A stretch of 64,000 nt of DNA from Turritopsis dohrnii (GCA_027922465.2 BQMF02000655.1:116325-180324); one strand, 5' to 3'. Positions 44,346-57,466 are shown, numbered from the stretch's first letter. Notes: generated by a model from the sequence alone, not told the origin. Numbers and translations are program-made.

Positions 44346-46290
44346 AGGTAACAGAGACTCGTCGATTCCGAATCGAGAAAACTGACTAAACCGGTAAAGG
44401 AAGTATGAAAAGATGGAAAAAATTAGAATAGATAACTGAAACATGGAAAACTCATCCGAAAATTATCGAAAACCAAAAACTTCTTCTGATCAAATGATTG
44501 CGAATTTCTGAAACAGAACAAAGATGATCGCGTAGTCTCCATCGAGACACGAGTTCTAAGCCAATAGATAGTCTCCACTAATATCATTCATCATTTTTTT
44601 CGGAAAGTTTCCTTGCTAAGTGTTTAAGAAATTTAGAGCATTCAACGCCAGTGCAACCAAAACTAAGGGCGTAAATGGTCCATGCTTCACCTCATAGAAA
44701 TGTTCACCTCCAGCGCTCTTTTAAGGTACTCTCTCTTGTTAACCTCCTCATACCTCTTAAGCTGCAGACCAGTGTTTATGTTCTTGGAAGAGTTAGAGTT
44801 AACGTGCGTTAGGTTAAGAGTCCCATTGTAACTTTTAGCAAGGATATCGTTTCACTTACTAATGCTTTTTTGGTCAGCGCGATAGCAGCTGATCTTTTAT
44901 CAACATTTTGTTCGTCCATCCGTAATAAAAATTTCCCCCCTAGATGTAGGCTGATGCCACTAAACATACAAGCCTTACTTTTAAGGCTGAAAATACTATA
45001 ACACTGCTATTGGTTCATCGCGGCTTAATTCAGAATTGTTAATTAATTGGTTATAAAATAGAGATTGAGAGATTCAGAATTCTCTTGAGTTGCTCTTGAG
45101 TTGAGTTCCTCTCTCTTTTGTTAAATTTTATATCAGCCAAGATATTTGAGTATTGTTCAATTTCCGCGCCTTAGCGAAGGAAATTGTTTGATTTAGACAT
45201 TCTATCTATCTCTCTCCGTAACAGTTTTTTGCCGTTTTCGGAAAGTCCGTTCGGATTTCGGATTGTTTGTTTATTCAGAATAGTTAATGACAGACCCAAA
45301 ACTCTATGCAAAATGTAATACAAAAAGGCCACTTTCAATATTAATTCATAAAAAATAATAAGCTTTTTATACTTTTCAAATACTTTTAGAAGTTATTTTA
45401 GCCGTTTTATATTTAAAACTTTCCAATTCAATTATCTTTAAAATTTCTTTAAAAAGTCAGTAAAATATGCACACCGAACACGTGAATCGTTCTCGAACCG
45501 TTTGGTTTATGTTTTGAGGAAATTGTAGGTAGAAGCTTTGAAGAAGAATTTTAAGACTTTATCTACTATTGCAATCGAAATATAATCATAAGAACATTCC
45601 TTATGGAGGAAATATTGATGTTTAGCTGACTCTGGGAAAAATTCTTGAAAAAGAATGTGAAGGTTTGATAGTAAACGAAACTTTGCTGTAAAAATACCTT
45701 TCAATATCGCAGCAGAAATGTATTATAATAGTATCAAAACATCACTGGTGAATACGTCTTATCAATAAATGCATGAAACATGTTCATTTCATTTAATAAA
45801 TATTACACCGAAAGTTAAAGATATTGAAAAAAAACAAACAAATGAAATTGTCATAGCAGCACAAATCACTAGTGAATGAATTGACCCAAACATACATACA
45901 TACTGAAAGTATAAACATGTGCAAGATATTGGTGAACGATATGTCTTATAAAGCTGTTTTTCTGGCTCCGAAACGTCATAGTGAATTGAAAAGCGGTAAT
46001 AAATTAAAGAAAGGAGTCATTTGGGGAATTCCAGACTGTTTCAAATTACTCATCACTGTACAATGCTCGGTCAAGTTATCACTTGTGTGGAACTAAATTC
46101 ACATTTAAAAGATTTTAAGATGACATTGTTCAAAATAATCCTGCAAACCGCTGATTTAGTTTGGATATATGTCAGAGGAAAACAAACTTTGGATGATGAT
46201 TAGAATCCAACCAATTATATACATACAATGAGATCACTAAAGCCTTGTGAAAATTTGGAGTGTAACATGTTCTAGGACACAATACCTTAA
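44346..46290. other. No gene recognised
   Basis: AT-rich sequence without a credible coding region or recognisable repeat family. Confidence 0.4.
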
Positions 46291-46699
46291 GGGGATTTTT
46301 TTTGCGTGGATTAAGTTTTGCAACTTTTGCGAATTTTGGCCAAATTCGCAAAAATAAATCCACACGAAACGTCAAGACAAACGATTCGCGAAAATAAATC
46401 CACGCCAAATTTCATGATTTTATTTGCTCATTTTTTGGCTCTGTGTACCTTTCATATATTAACTATTTCCTTGTACTTATCAAGCACCCATTGGTTTTGC
46501 AATGTGGCAGGCATGGAAATGGTGATTTTTGCTGCTACTTCTAAGCCATATTATAAGGTACACACATTGCACTTTGTGCCCATTCGCAAATATAAATCCA
46601 AACATTTTCCCTGAGAAGCTCTGACTCGAAAAAATTAATCCACGCAAAACGCTCTCAAACCTTGCCTCGCAAAAATTAGTCCACGCAAAAAAAATCCCC
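46291..46699. mobile_element. TTAA-flanked MITE, 409 bp
   Basis: GGGGATTTTTTTTGCGTGGA at the left is inverted as TCCACGCAAAAAAAATCCCC at the right. The left flank is TTAA and the right TTAG (one change). Internal motifs CGCAAAAATAAATCCACGC recur. Its style matches the 43560 element (G-run terminus, TGCG...GGA motifs), so it is probably the same superfamily. Confidence 0.75.
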
Positions 46700-46703
46700 T
46701 TAG

Positions 46704-47860
46704 GTATATCATGTTCGAAAAGAACATTTTCATACAGATCCTAACAAAGTTTCATTGTGTCATTTGTCTTTTCGTGCACATTGGTATTATTTATAGACAC
46801 CATAGAAGTGGTAATATGCAGACGGTGGTGGATCTAGAGTGTAGTCGCAACTTGTGGAGAAGCGCATTAACATAATTTGTGAATTCAGTTCATATTATCA
46901 ATGGGATTATTTGAACCTTTTTCTTTTATGTTTGAATTGCTAACACTCTCCTACACAAGTAGCGGCTTACCTCTGGATCCGCCACTGGCAGGTTTAGTAG
47001 AAATAGATTTTCATATTGTATGTTATGTTGATTTAAGTTATGTATATAATTTTTATCTTCTTGTAATCCTGTTAAATTTCATGGATTAAAATCTTTGAAA
47101 TGCCCAAGTTTCTCCTGCTCCTATTAATGCAAGTTATGAACAATTTCAATGTTTATTTAAATATATTACCAACAATGTTTACTTAAATATATTACCAAAT
47201 TCACATTTCTGACAAAATTTGGAAGGTGTGCAGTTACTTGCAGATTTTTCCCTGATTTTCAAATGATTTTGGTTCACTTCCATCGAATATCATTTTATTC
47301 TTCATGTGAACCATAAGTCATACTTTGGGAAGTGATAGACCTGTTCTCACGTAAGCAACAAGAACAGAATGGATAGTCATTCAGATATCTTGAAAATTAG
47401 CCTAAAGCTATTTCCTCTAGGCCTGATGCGGAAATTGTTCAAGCCCTGAGGCTTCTAGTTTGTTTTTAATATGCGAACGTCAATAAAGCAAAATATTCAA
47501 TATTTCTTTATAAAGGGTGAAATCCAGAAAAGCAATTCCTCGTAAATCGGGGGATTCATTCTGAATGCTTGAAAAAATACTCTTGGACAAACAGCATAAA
47601 TCTTTAACCAAAAAATTGTATATCCCTTTCTCATTCACATTTTCTTTTTCCATTTCTATCTATTTCTTCTTTGACGACAGTAACAAGATTGAAAATATGT
47701 TTAGTTCAAAACTGTGCAAAACTAGTGACTTTCTTCAGTTTTAGGCCTGCCATTCTGAATGTTTTGATATTTTTTACACATGTATGAAAAACAGTTAATG
47801 GAAATCAATTAGTACTCCTTAGAAAAAATCTCACGAGCTTTCTCCGCTCGAGCGTAAAAT
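46704..47860. other. No gene recognised
   Basis: No feature I can support. A fragment resembling the dispersed repeat tail (AAATGCCCAAGTTTCTCCTG, then GCAAGTTATGAACAATTTC) occurs at 47097-47147. Confidence 0.4.
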
Positions 47861-47869
47861 GCAGCTGTA

Positions 47870-48490
47870 TGGAAATTGACCTTTACTCGTACGTCAAAAG
47901 ATGCTGTTTCTTCTTTCCTACAATAAACCTTTCATATGGCTTTCATATCGAGACGTACATCATCGATGGCATTTGGTGATTTTAGCTGAAATTTTTCGCC
48001 TGTAGTTTTAATAGGATGAGGTTCTGTTTTCACGCCCTTGCAAACTCTATCTAGACAGACAGTGAGAAAGTCTCGGATGTTATCGGTTGTCTGCTGGCTA
48101 TAAAGCCTCTCTTTTTGCAGTTCATTGCATGTTGTTGGTTGAAGTTTTCACCACAAGGACAGAACGACAGAAGATTTGTAAGTGATTCCTTGTATCATAG
48201 TCCAACTGCATCTTTAAACTTCAGCTATGTTCAGGTGTTTAACCATGAACTGGCTCCTTTATCACATGCTTGTGCTACGTAATTACTCATATCATCTGCC
48301 AATTTGTCATGTGCTGTTTTAATTCGGTGTTACTTCTTTTTCCTCATCCAGGGCAATGCTTTCTTCTTAATTTCATCTGATGTTTTCCCATTGGTATCAG
48401 CTTCAATCATACTTTTTTGGATAATCAATTCAACGTGATCTCCCATGAAGCTTTGCATTGTCGACTGGACTCTTTTGCAACGTAATTAAT
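47870..48490 (-). pseudogene. Retroelement-type C-terminal zinc region remnant
   Basis: Reading leftward from 48490: RVQSTMQSFMGDHVELIIQ, LADDMSNYVAQACDKGASSW, LKFKDAVGL then YKESLTNLLSFCPCGENF, QQHAMNCKKRGF. CPCG...HAxNCKxGGF after CDKGASSWLN is a recurrent C-terminal pattern of multi-copy retroelement proteins in invertebrate genomes, probably a zinc-binding fold. At least four stops or frame changes occur, so it is dead. The exact retroelement clade is not clear to me. Confidence 0.5.
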
Positions 48491-51429
48491 ACCAAGTCCC
48501 CGTCCGATGGATTTAATACTAGCAGATCCCTGTGATTATTTATTGCCTTACACTCACCTCCAAAGAAGTGTTGTAACACCGAGAAATGTAGTAACTCCGA
48601 CAAATGTAGTAAATCTTCTACGACACAAATGTAATAACTCCGTCAAATGTAGTTAACGCCTTGAACGTAATTAGGCCAAACACATGAAGGTCTTCACCAA
48701 GTAACTTTGTAAGGGCTATCAGGCGGCCATATAATAGAACCCAAGTACGCGCAAGCGCAGTGAAAACATTTAGGTAGAATCACTACAAGTTAAGTTTGTG
48801 GTAAAATTCATGTATGTATACATATATCTTCAGCACTGCTAACAAAACATAAAAAGTGTTTGTTTGAAGGTATCCTGAATTCAATTGAAGTCACACATAC
48901 AAGGGTTTACCTCCTTCCCACAAACTACGAGAGGTTAGAACTGAGAAATTTAATTAAAAGTAACCACAGGCTAATAGTGTGCTTCACTAAAGGCTATACG
49001 TGGGATTAAATCAGTCCCATTTGTTCTGCTTTAGTTAAACATGCAGTTCAGCTGTCGCAAACCTTTTCTCCCTTGTATGTAAGGACGAGAAAAGAAAAAT
49101 CCAATTTAAAGAATAGTTCCAGTAAGAAAAGTACCAGTGTAAGAGAAAACTTCTTTGTTTTGAAAGTAAATGTTAAAAAGAACTGACATATGCTTATAGT
49201 AAGACCTTGTATTCCAAAAAAATATTACACAACACAATAATGGAAAATAAAAGCCTGACTTTATAAACTTTTAAAAGTTACCTGGTGAAGACCTTCGAAC
49301 ATTTACATAAGTACGGCTCATTTAGCTTGCATTTCGTACTGTGCATGCGCAATTTTGTGTTTCATTTGATGGCCACTTGACAGCCCTTACAATGCTAGTT
49401 GATGAAGGCGTTCATGTGTTTCGCCTAATTATGACCCATTTTGCTTGTATTGACAGTCTCTTACTGCGCATGTGCGAATTCCAGGCTTATTTTAGCGGTC
49501 ACCTAAATGATTTTAATGTGTTTTGCCCAATTGTGCCTCAATTAGCTCAAAATAGGGTTTTTACTGCGCATGCGCGATTTTGTAATGAATGAACTCATCA
49601 ATAGAAAGTAGAAATTCCTCGAAATCTTTGACCGTACGCATGAAGTATGTGAATTAAGATCTGTATCCTTTTGAGTAGGCGTCGTAGGCAGCTTACGGTT
49701 GCGTATTTGCAATATGACACAACCTTTTGAGCTCTTTGCTTCAGCTTCCTGCCTTTTGTTTGCAAAATTCCATTTGGGTTTCATAGACTCCAACATCCAC
49801 TTATACAGGTGTCCAATTAACGTCCATGGACGAACTGTCGGACGTGATGGCCACGTGGATTTCAAATGGACTTAATATGGATGTAATGTAGGCTTAGACT
49901 ACAAGGATGTCCATTCATTATCGTGCAAAATCGTCAAAAAGTCACTACGACAAAGCGCACTTACACTGAAAAGCTTCGTATATTTGTGTGCCATTCTATA
50001 TAGATTTTCAACAAGTTTTGATTTTTGCTAAAAACGTTGAGTTTAACGTTCATCCATTTCGCGAATCAGTTTAAAAGCCAATATTTCGTCAAACTTTGAT
50101 GTGATGTATCGTTACAAGCTAATTGCAACGATAAAACACATCAAGAATAAATAAGAGTCATTGAATTATGCTGCAGAATGCGCTTAAATTAACTTGAGAA
50201 ATGGTAACTGGTAACATACACAGCAGACAAACATTTAGAACTATCAGCAGAAATTACACATCATAGTGGAAGTATTAGGAATGATATGGACCGGCTCAAC
50301 GGTTGGTTAAGTTGACCGATTTACTCCCATTCATAAGTTACTTTATTCGTACTTATTAATGCGATAGAATTTCTTTTTCAAAATTATACACGTAATGGGG
50401 AAGTGAATTGACCACGGACTGATGATCACGAACAACGATTTTTTCTTTTTTTTTTAGCAATGTAAGTAAAAAATGAGGGAAATCGCAAAAATCTCCGCTG
50501 CAATTAATAAGCTTTCCCTCATTTTTAGAGCAATTTTTTTCCAGATTATGCACGTAAAGGGGAAGTGAATTGTATCTGCAGACCACAGAATGATGAAATA
50601 TATGGAAATAATGGTCCCCGAAACATGAAGACATAATATTATACTTTTCAATCTATCTCTATTACATCATTATTATTACTATTCAAAACTTTTTTTCTTG
50701 ATAGTACAGGTAACATTGAGAGAGATTCTTAATTAAAAATGTATATAGATAGGAATACTTTTGAAATTCTCGATAATGGAAATGATGATGACTAAAGGAT
50801 AAAAGGATGAATTTGATTTTTTCAAGTTTGTATTTGAGTCGCTCAAGTTTGTCCCGCAAATTCCGAGATTTTTGGCAAATGCGCAAAAATAAATCCTGCA
50901 AATCTGTTTTTTTTTTTTAGGTTCAATTTGCATAAAATTTGTCGTGTAATTAATTCTCCTGCAAACAATTTATACGAATAAGGTAACATATTTTGCTTGT
51001 CTTTTTAAATAAGGATAAATATTAATATTGATATTTTCATTATCAATATGGAAAGAAGTATCCACAAGGGAAATTTCCATCCCTTGCGACAAACTGCTTC
51101 CCTATCTAGGAGTTTCTCTCATCAAGACAGGTTGCTTTAATCCGCCTTCTGGAACTTTTTTTGAGGGATCATTAACATATTGTGAAAATTTTCATGTGAC
51201 AGGCCGAAATTATTTGTATAGCTACTTATGGATGCCTCTGCCCTTGCTACCAGAGATATTTTAAGTGTTGGTCTTTTGTTGGTAAATTGGATTCAGGCTC
51301 ATTTAAAAAAAAGTCATTCAGGCAGCGATGATGCCTAATGACCAACGATGACCAGCAATTTTCTCAATTCGGAATCCGGAATTTTTCCGGATTTCGCCTG
51401 AAATTGCCGAAACTCCGCTTGGAATATGC
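48491..51429. other. Gene-poor stretch with small repeats
   Basis: At 48565-48660 the motif AAATGTAGTAACTCCG repeats four times after GTTGTAACACC, which looks like one end of another element with iterated subterminal motifs; no matching opposite end is seen. At 50388 and 50550 the phrase CACGTAAnGGGGAAGTGAAT is directly repeated. No gene recognised. Confidence 0.4.
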
Positions 51430-51735
51430 CCGTAGATCGTTTTCATATTTACAATAAACTTCCACTGGAGATAAGGAAATGTGAATCTAGTAATATTTTT
51501 AAATCGAAACTTAAAGAGTATTATCTATAAGTTATAATCTTGAGGATCTTGATCGAATCTCTGCTATCTTAGGTCTTAAATCTCTGGAACGTTATTGCTT
51601 TTGTGTCTTTTGACCTGATTTTTACTACTTTGGTTGTTTTTGCTGTTTCGTTTTTATGCTTTTAACATTGTAATTCTTAATATTGTAGATATTTCTTAAC
51701 ATTTTTTCAAGGACCCGTGTTAATAACAGAATGTT
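51430..51735 (+). pseudogene. LINE 3' end fragment, plus strand
   Basis: FHIYNKLPLEIRKCESSNIF, KSKLKEYYL and a stop form the usual last residues of a CR1/L2-like RT protein, followed by about 200 bases of 3' UTR ending in (ATTC)n at 51728-51745. Confidence 0.6.
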
Positions 51736-53985
51736 CATTCATTCATTCATTTCATTTTCATTCATATTTATTTGATATGTGGACCTACAAAATAAAAATA
51801 AGCTAAAAACATTGATAAAAACATGATACAATATAATATACTATAAAAATAATTATAATTAAGGTTATAATATATAAAAATTTTAAAATTTCGCTGAGTG
51901 TCGGTTTGGAATTACGAGTTCGCAGATTTTGAAAAACAGAGCTTTGGACTCGACAAAATTAGAGTTGAGACAGTTTAGATGGAAAAGTGCACAAATACTC
52001 TAATTAGAATTAAATTAGGATTAGAATGAGTTAAAAATGTACTAAAAATATGTTAGTATATATAGGCTACTCAGTAGTAGATAAAATCATCAGTTCTCTT
52101 TCTCATTGCTCCACTTGCAAACGAAATTGAATTGATTTCCTGACAAAGTTTCGACTTGAATGACTTCATTGAGGTTTGATTAGTTGCCTCATTCGAAAGT
52201 TGATTCCAGATTACTGCTGAGCGGTACGCAAACGACTTTCTATAAAACGTTTTGTTGAAGGATGGAAATTTGACTCGATGATGATTTCTCAGTACCCGCC
52301 CACTTTTTATTTCTGGTCTCCATCTATTCAAACACTCTGGTAACTCATTTTTGAATAGCTTATAGGTGAGGCATGCAAGCTGTTTTTTGTACATGATTTC
52401 GAATGAGTCCCAACCAATACAATTAAGAATTTGAGAATCTGGAGTGTTTTTCTTATCTCTTAGTTTCATCCTTGCGACTTTACAATGTAGGCTATTCGGT
52501 CTAGATAATTTGGTGTCACAGCAATTTCCCACAATTTGCAATGCATATGTAGCATTTGGTAAAATTCCTTGTAGGTAGATTGTTTGAAGTGTTTCTGGTG
52601 ACATATCTTGCATTTGATGTAATTTCTTTATCTTTGCCGCAAAAGATTTGGTTGTCTTTTGTATATGATCGTTCCAGGAGAGTTTGTTATCGATCCTTAC
52701 TCCTAGACATGTTGCATTAGTAGAAATGTTAATCGGTTTACCGTCAATGGTGATATTTGGAAGTGGACCGATAAAAGATTTTGGTGATAGTATCAAAATG
52801 ACTGATTTCGATGGGTGAATGGTTAATCCATTTAAGTTACTCCATTTACTTAAGCCATTTGCCATGTTTTGCATTTTTACAAACAACTGATCGATATTGA
52901 CATGAGAACATTCTGATGTATTGTCGTCAGCAAACAAGTCTGTATTGAAATTTTCAGATATATCAGGACAGTCATTGACGTTTATCAAAAATGCTCTTGG
53001 GCCGATCAGAGATCCTTGAGGTACGCCTGTCTCCACTGGTTCTTGTTCTGACATTTGACCATTCACTACTGTTACCTGTCTACGGTGACTGAGATAATTC
53101 ATTATCCATTCATTCAGATTTCCTTCAATTCCATATTTAGTCAATTTTGTTCTGACAATTTCGTGTCTGACGCTGTCAAATGCTTTACGGAAATCTAGAA
53201 AAAGAACACCTACAAAGTGGTTGTTATCTAGGTGCTTGCGCCAGTTCTCAGTCATGTTGAGGAGCGCTAGAACAGTTGAATGATTTTTCCGGAAGCCCCA
53301 TTGATTTTCATTGAGTAATTTGTTGTTTTCAAGGTGATCATCTATGTTTTTGCAGGTCACACTTTCCATTAATTTGCTTGGAATACTGAGTAATGATATA
53401 GGACGATAGTTTTCACATTCTTGTTTTGAGCCTTTCTTGTGTTGACAGGAAACTTTCGATTTCTTCCAGATTGAAGGAATTTCTAGAGATTTAATACTTT
53501 TCCTTATTACAGGCTCTAGACTATCAATAATAGGTTCACCAATACAATGTAAATCGTTTGCTTGGACGTTATCAATACCTGAAGCTTTATTTGGACATGT
53601 CAGTTTTTTTAACTGTTTGGAAAAGTTTGTTCGATCAAATTTAATGCTTGAACATTTTGGTATGGCATTAAGCACACAATGTGTTGATATAGGTGTGGGT
53701 GTTTCATTTGCTTTTCCCATTTCTTTGCCAATAGTCGCAAAGAATTTGTTGAGAGCGATTGCTTTTTCTTTGTTATTGGTTAATATATTCCCGTCTCTAT
53801 CTTTAATGGGACCAATTTTTGGCTTATCATTTTTATAAATGTTGATTTGGGCGAAGAATTCTTTGACAATGGCTTCAGGATAGAAGCCGAAATATTAGAT
53901 TTTAAGGAAATTTTGTCATCTTGTTCCTTATCAAAAGTTATGATGCTTCTGGTTATTTTGTTTATTATTATATATTTCCCCATAG
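51736..53985 (-). CDS. LINE reverse transcriptase, minus strand, 5'-truncated but RT intact
   Basis: A 549-codon frame from ATG 53720 to 52071, open further upstream in the same frame (RDGNILTNNKEKAIALNKF) to about 53870. RT motifs: PNKASGIDNVQANDL, WKKSKVSCQHKKGSKQECEN, YRPISLLSIPSKLMES, NQWGFRKNHSTVLAL, VGVLFLDFRKAFDSVRHE (motif A), VETGVPQGSLIGPRAF (motif B) and TDLFADDNTSE (FADD catalytic loop), then LGVRIDNKLSWNDHI and the C-terminal AVIWNQLSNEATNQTSMKSF. This order fits Jockey/CR1/L2-type LINEs. The 3' UTR (52070-51746) ends in ATGAATGAATGA. The endonuclease region is missing and a frame change precedes 53870, so it is not mobile, though the RT is surprisingly free of stops and is probably recent. 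Confidence 0.85.
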
Positions 53986-54709
53986 GGCGAAATATATGTT
54001 AAAACCGGCATTTTCCTTCTCCTTCTCCTTCATCTCCGTTCACTTTTATAGCCGCGGTTCAGAATGTAATTTTCACCTAGCCGCCAAAGTAGATAAGAAT
54101 AGAGGCTAGTCTACAGTCAAGTAGACGCCATGTTTTTTCAGTCAGTGCGGATGGGCTGTAGAAGATTTTTGATTTTCCCACTAGCTTTTAAAATGATTCT
54201 AGAGAATTCAACGTTAAGTGATGGAAATAAATCGCTTTAGTTCAGTATTGTCTTAAAAGGTGTAAAAAACAGAAAAATATTGATTTGTTTTTGTTGATGA
54301 CAAAAATGCTATGATTGATGATGATGATTGGATTGGTAATTAAATGCTTGCGTGATTTCAGTGCAAAGGCGAAAATTCATTATCAATACAGGCTGAAGAT
54401 TTATTTGTATTTTACGTCCTGATATAATGTGAACTGAAAGCACATAATACATGAAGTACAGCTATAAAAAAAAAACTTTTTTATGTGGAGAACAACCAGT
54501 TCAACCAGCGTTAATTCAAAAAGTACATTAGTAAAAAAGCAAGTAAAAATGCGATGTCGTATATGCAATAAGAACGTCAGAAAACCAATTACGTATAATA
54601 ACAGACAAGATTGAGACACAAATAACTTGAAAGAATCGAATCTGGTCAAAAAATGTGCTTCTCTGCTGGGGATAGTCATTTAATCTGACAACAGAAACAT
54701 AATTTACTA
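53986..54709. other. No gene recognised
   Basis: Contains a CTTCTC microsatellite near 54015 and no credible coding sequence. Confidence 0.4.
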
Positions 54710-55352
54710 CCCAGCGGGCACAAGACGTCTTTGAGACGTCTCATATAAATCGTAAAATGGTCGTTTGCTTTCCAGATCATTTTGCGACGTCGTAGGGACG
54801 TCTGAAACGGGACGTCGCAATTGGGATCCTTTTACGACGTTTTTAGGACGTCTTTATACGGATTGAATAACGACCTTCGAAACAATTATAAACTTAAGAT
54901 CATTTTGGGACGTCGTAGGGACGTCTGAAACGGGACGTCGCAATTGGGATCCTTTTACGACGTTTTTGGGACGTCTTTATACGGATTGAATAACGATCTT
55001 CGAAACAATTATAAACTTTCAAAAGCAATCAGTCTGTAAAGAATGATTTATTGTAAATGTTTTTAAACGTGTTGACAACAAGCAGCGGTGGCATAACGGT
55101 TACGAGTTCGGCTGACACACCAGAGGTTCCAGGTTCGGGTCCGCCTGTGGCCTATTACAGTTTTTGAAAGAGTAAATTTCATAATCCTGCGACGTCGTTA
55201 CGATGTCGTTGGGATGTCATCGAGACGTCTCAGTGGAGATGTAATTGGGACGTCTTTTGAGATTCCCACTTCGCGACTATTTTGCGACGTCTTAGGGACG
55301 TCTTGAAAAGACGTCTTTACGACATCTTTACGACGTCTTTGTGCCCGCTGGG
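54710..55352. mobile_element. MITE with CCCAGCGGGCAC ends, two 123-bp units and a tRNA-like core
   Basis: CCCAGCGGGCACAAGACGTC at the left is inverted at the right (GACGTCTTTGTGCCCGCTGG-G), with TA on both sides. ACGTC/GACGT motifs recur more than 25 times. A unit beginning GATCATTTTGnGACGTCGTA is directly repeated at 54775 and 54898 (123-base spacing) with few changes. At 55083-55155 an A-box-like TGGCATAACGGTTACG and B-box-like GGTTCGGGTCC form a tRNA-derived stretch. No coding capacity. Confidence 0.8.
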
Positions 55353-56254
55353 TAAGGATTAATTCCATGATCACCTATACTATTTTGATACTGTATATAT
55401 ATGATATTTTAGGAAAACTTGATATATATATAAATACTGTCAATTTTCCTTACACAAACAACAAACGTATACATATAAATCAAAGCACAATCCAACAAAC
55501 AATCTGTAAATCAAATCAAACCAGAACACGAAACTTCTACTTTCAGCCTTTTAGTGATTTGGTTATGGATGTGTAGTCTATTTTCAGTACCGAAATCTAT
55601 TGTTTTTTTTCATTTGGGATTTACAATTGTCATTTTTATCAAAAATAATAAATAATGGGTGTGCACATATTTTTTTGAACAGAGAATATTCTGAATACTT
55701 GAATTCAATTCTATAAATTGTCACTTTAAGCCTATCTCTTTCGAAAATAACTCTTCTGTCCAAATTTGAAGTGCTAATTTGAAGTGCCTTTAATTGCTTT
55801 TGGTAGTTATTTGTTTATTCATTTATTTAAAATTTAATAACATAAAAATACATGACTTTAAGTTTCATGCATATCGCAATCATCAGATTTATAAAATTTT
55901 ATACATCTATATTTTATATATACAACATACAGCATTTATATGAGCATTTACTTTGACTCTACTAACTGGTATTGAGTTCTTTGCCAATATCTTTCTTATG
56001 GTTATAGTTATTTGCTTTATGTCTACCTCAAAGTATTTTTAATATATACTTTAGTATTAAAATTAGGTTTGACAATTTTCTTTCCTTCTTTTTTAAATCT
56101 GTATACAAATTTGATTGTATAATGTTGTAAGATAGTTTTATCTGGGTTACAAAAAGCAAGTGCAAGTGTCTTCTGTTGAATTACATTGTTTTGTCGTGAT
56201 TTTATGGTATAAAGGATGTCAAGCTTCTGCAACAATAAAGATCATATGTTTTTG
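55353..56254. other. No gene recognised
   Basis: AT-rich, without supported features. Confidence 0.4.
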
Positions 56255-57466
56255 ACTTTAGGACACCCGTGGTGGAGTAAAGTATTTAAAATACCCGTGT
56301 TTCTCCTCCTACTACTACTACTACTCCTCCAAGTTATGAACGTTTTCGTGCAGCGTTTACATGACATCATTCCGAATTCGCAAATTTGGTCAAATTAGGA
56401 CTTCCAGTTGACCAATTTTCATGAAAATTTGCGCAGAGCACAATTGAAAGGTGTTGAATTCGAATTTGACAATGATATTTCCAGGTTTGACTAAAATTGG
56501 CCAATTGAGGCCAAATTTGGACCAAATTTCGAAAGTTCTTCAATTTTCATGAAATTTTGCACGGATCACAATTGAAAGGTGCTGATTTCAAATTTGACAA
56601 TAATATTGCCAGGTTTGATTAAAACTGGCCAATTTAGGCCAAATTTGGACCAAATTTCGAAAGTTCTTCAATTTTCATGAAATTTTGCACGGATCACAAT
56701 TGAAAGATGCTGATTTCGAATTTGACAATGATTTTGTCAGGTTTGAATAAAATTGGGCAATTTAGGCCAAATTTGGACCAAATTTCGAAAATTCTTCAAT
56801 TTTCACAAAAATTTGTACGGATCACATTTGAAAGGTGCTGATTTCGAATTTGACAATGATTTTGTCAGGTTTGACTAAAATTGGGCAATTTAGGCCAAAT
56901 TTGGACCAAATTTCGAAAGTTCTTCAATTTTCATGAAAATTTGCACAGAGCACAATTGAAAGGTGTTGAATTCAAATTTGACAATGATATTGCCAGGTTT
57001 GAGTAAAACTGGCCAATTTAGGCCAAATTTGGACCAAATTTCGAAAATTCTTCAATTTTCACGAAAATTTGTACGGATCACATTTGAAAGGTGCTGATTT
57101 CGAATTTGACAATGATTTTGCCAGGTTTGACTAAAATTGGCCAATTTAGGTCAAATTTGGACCAAATTTCGTAAGTTCTTCAATTTTCATGAAATTTTGC
57201 ACGGATTACAATTGAAAGGTGCTGATTTCAAATTTGACAATGATTGTGTCAGGTTTGACTAAAATTGGCCATTTTAGGCCAAATTTGGACCAAATTTCGA
57301 AAGTTCTTCAATTTTCATGAAATTTTGCACTAATACAAATGAAAGGTGCTGATTTCAAATTTGACAATGATTTTTTCAGGTTTGACTAAAATTGGGCAAT
57401 TTAGGCCAAATTTTGACCAAATTTCGAAAATTCTTCAATTTCACAAAAATTTGCATGGATCACATT
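56255..57466. repeat. Dispersed repeat expanded into a 128-bp tandem array (about 9 copies)
   Basis: The repeat head (GACTTTAGGACACCCGTGGT, with a (CTA)n tract near 56310) is followed by monomers beginning near 56385. The phrase TTCAATTTTCATGAAA and its variants starts at 56413, 56541, 56669, 56797, 56925, 57053, 57181, 57309 and 57436: exact 128-base spacing except the last (127). Single or short diverged monomers of the same family are present at about 15200-15680, 16700-16930 and 42790-42920. The last monomer is cut at 57466. Confidence 0.9.

Noticed and set aside
48565..48660. Complete Ginger-like element at AAATGTAGTAACTCCG repeats
   Set aside because: Only one end-like array is found; no inverted partner or duplication within several kb.
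55083..55155. tRNA gene
   Set aside because: A- and B-box-like motifs are present but acceptor and T stems do not pair; it lies inside a MITE, so it is a tRNA-derived remnant.
56255..57466. CRISPR-like array
   Set aside because: Units are contiguous 128-bp satellite monomers without unique spacers, in eukaryotic DNA.
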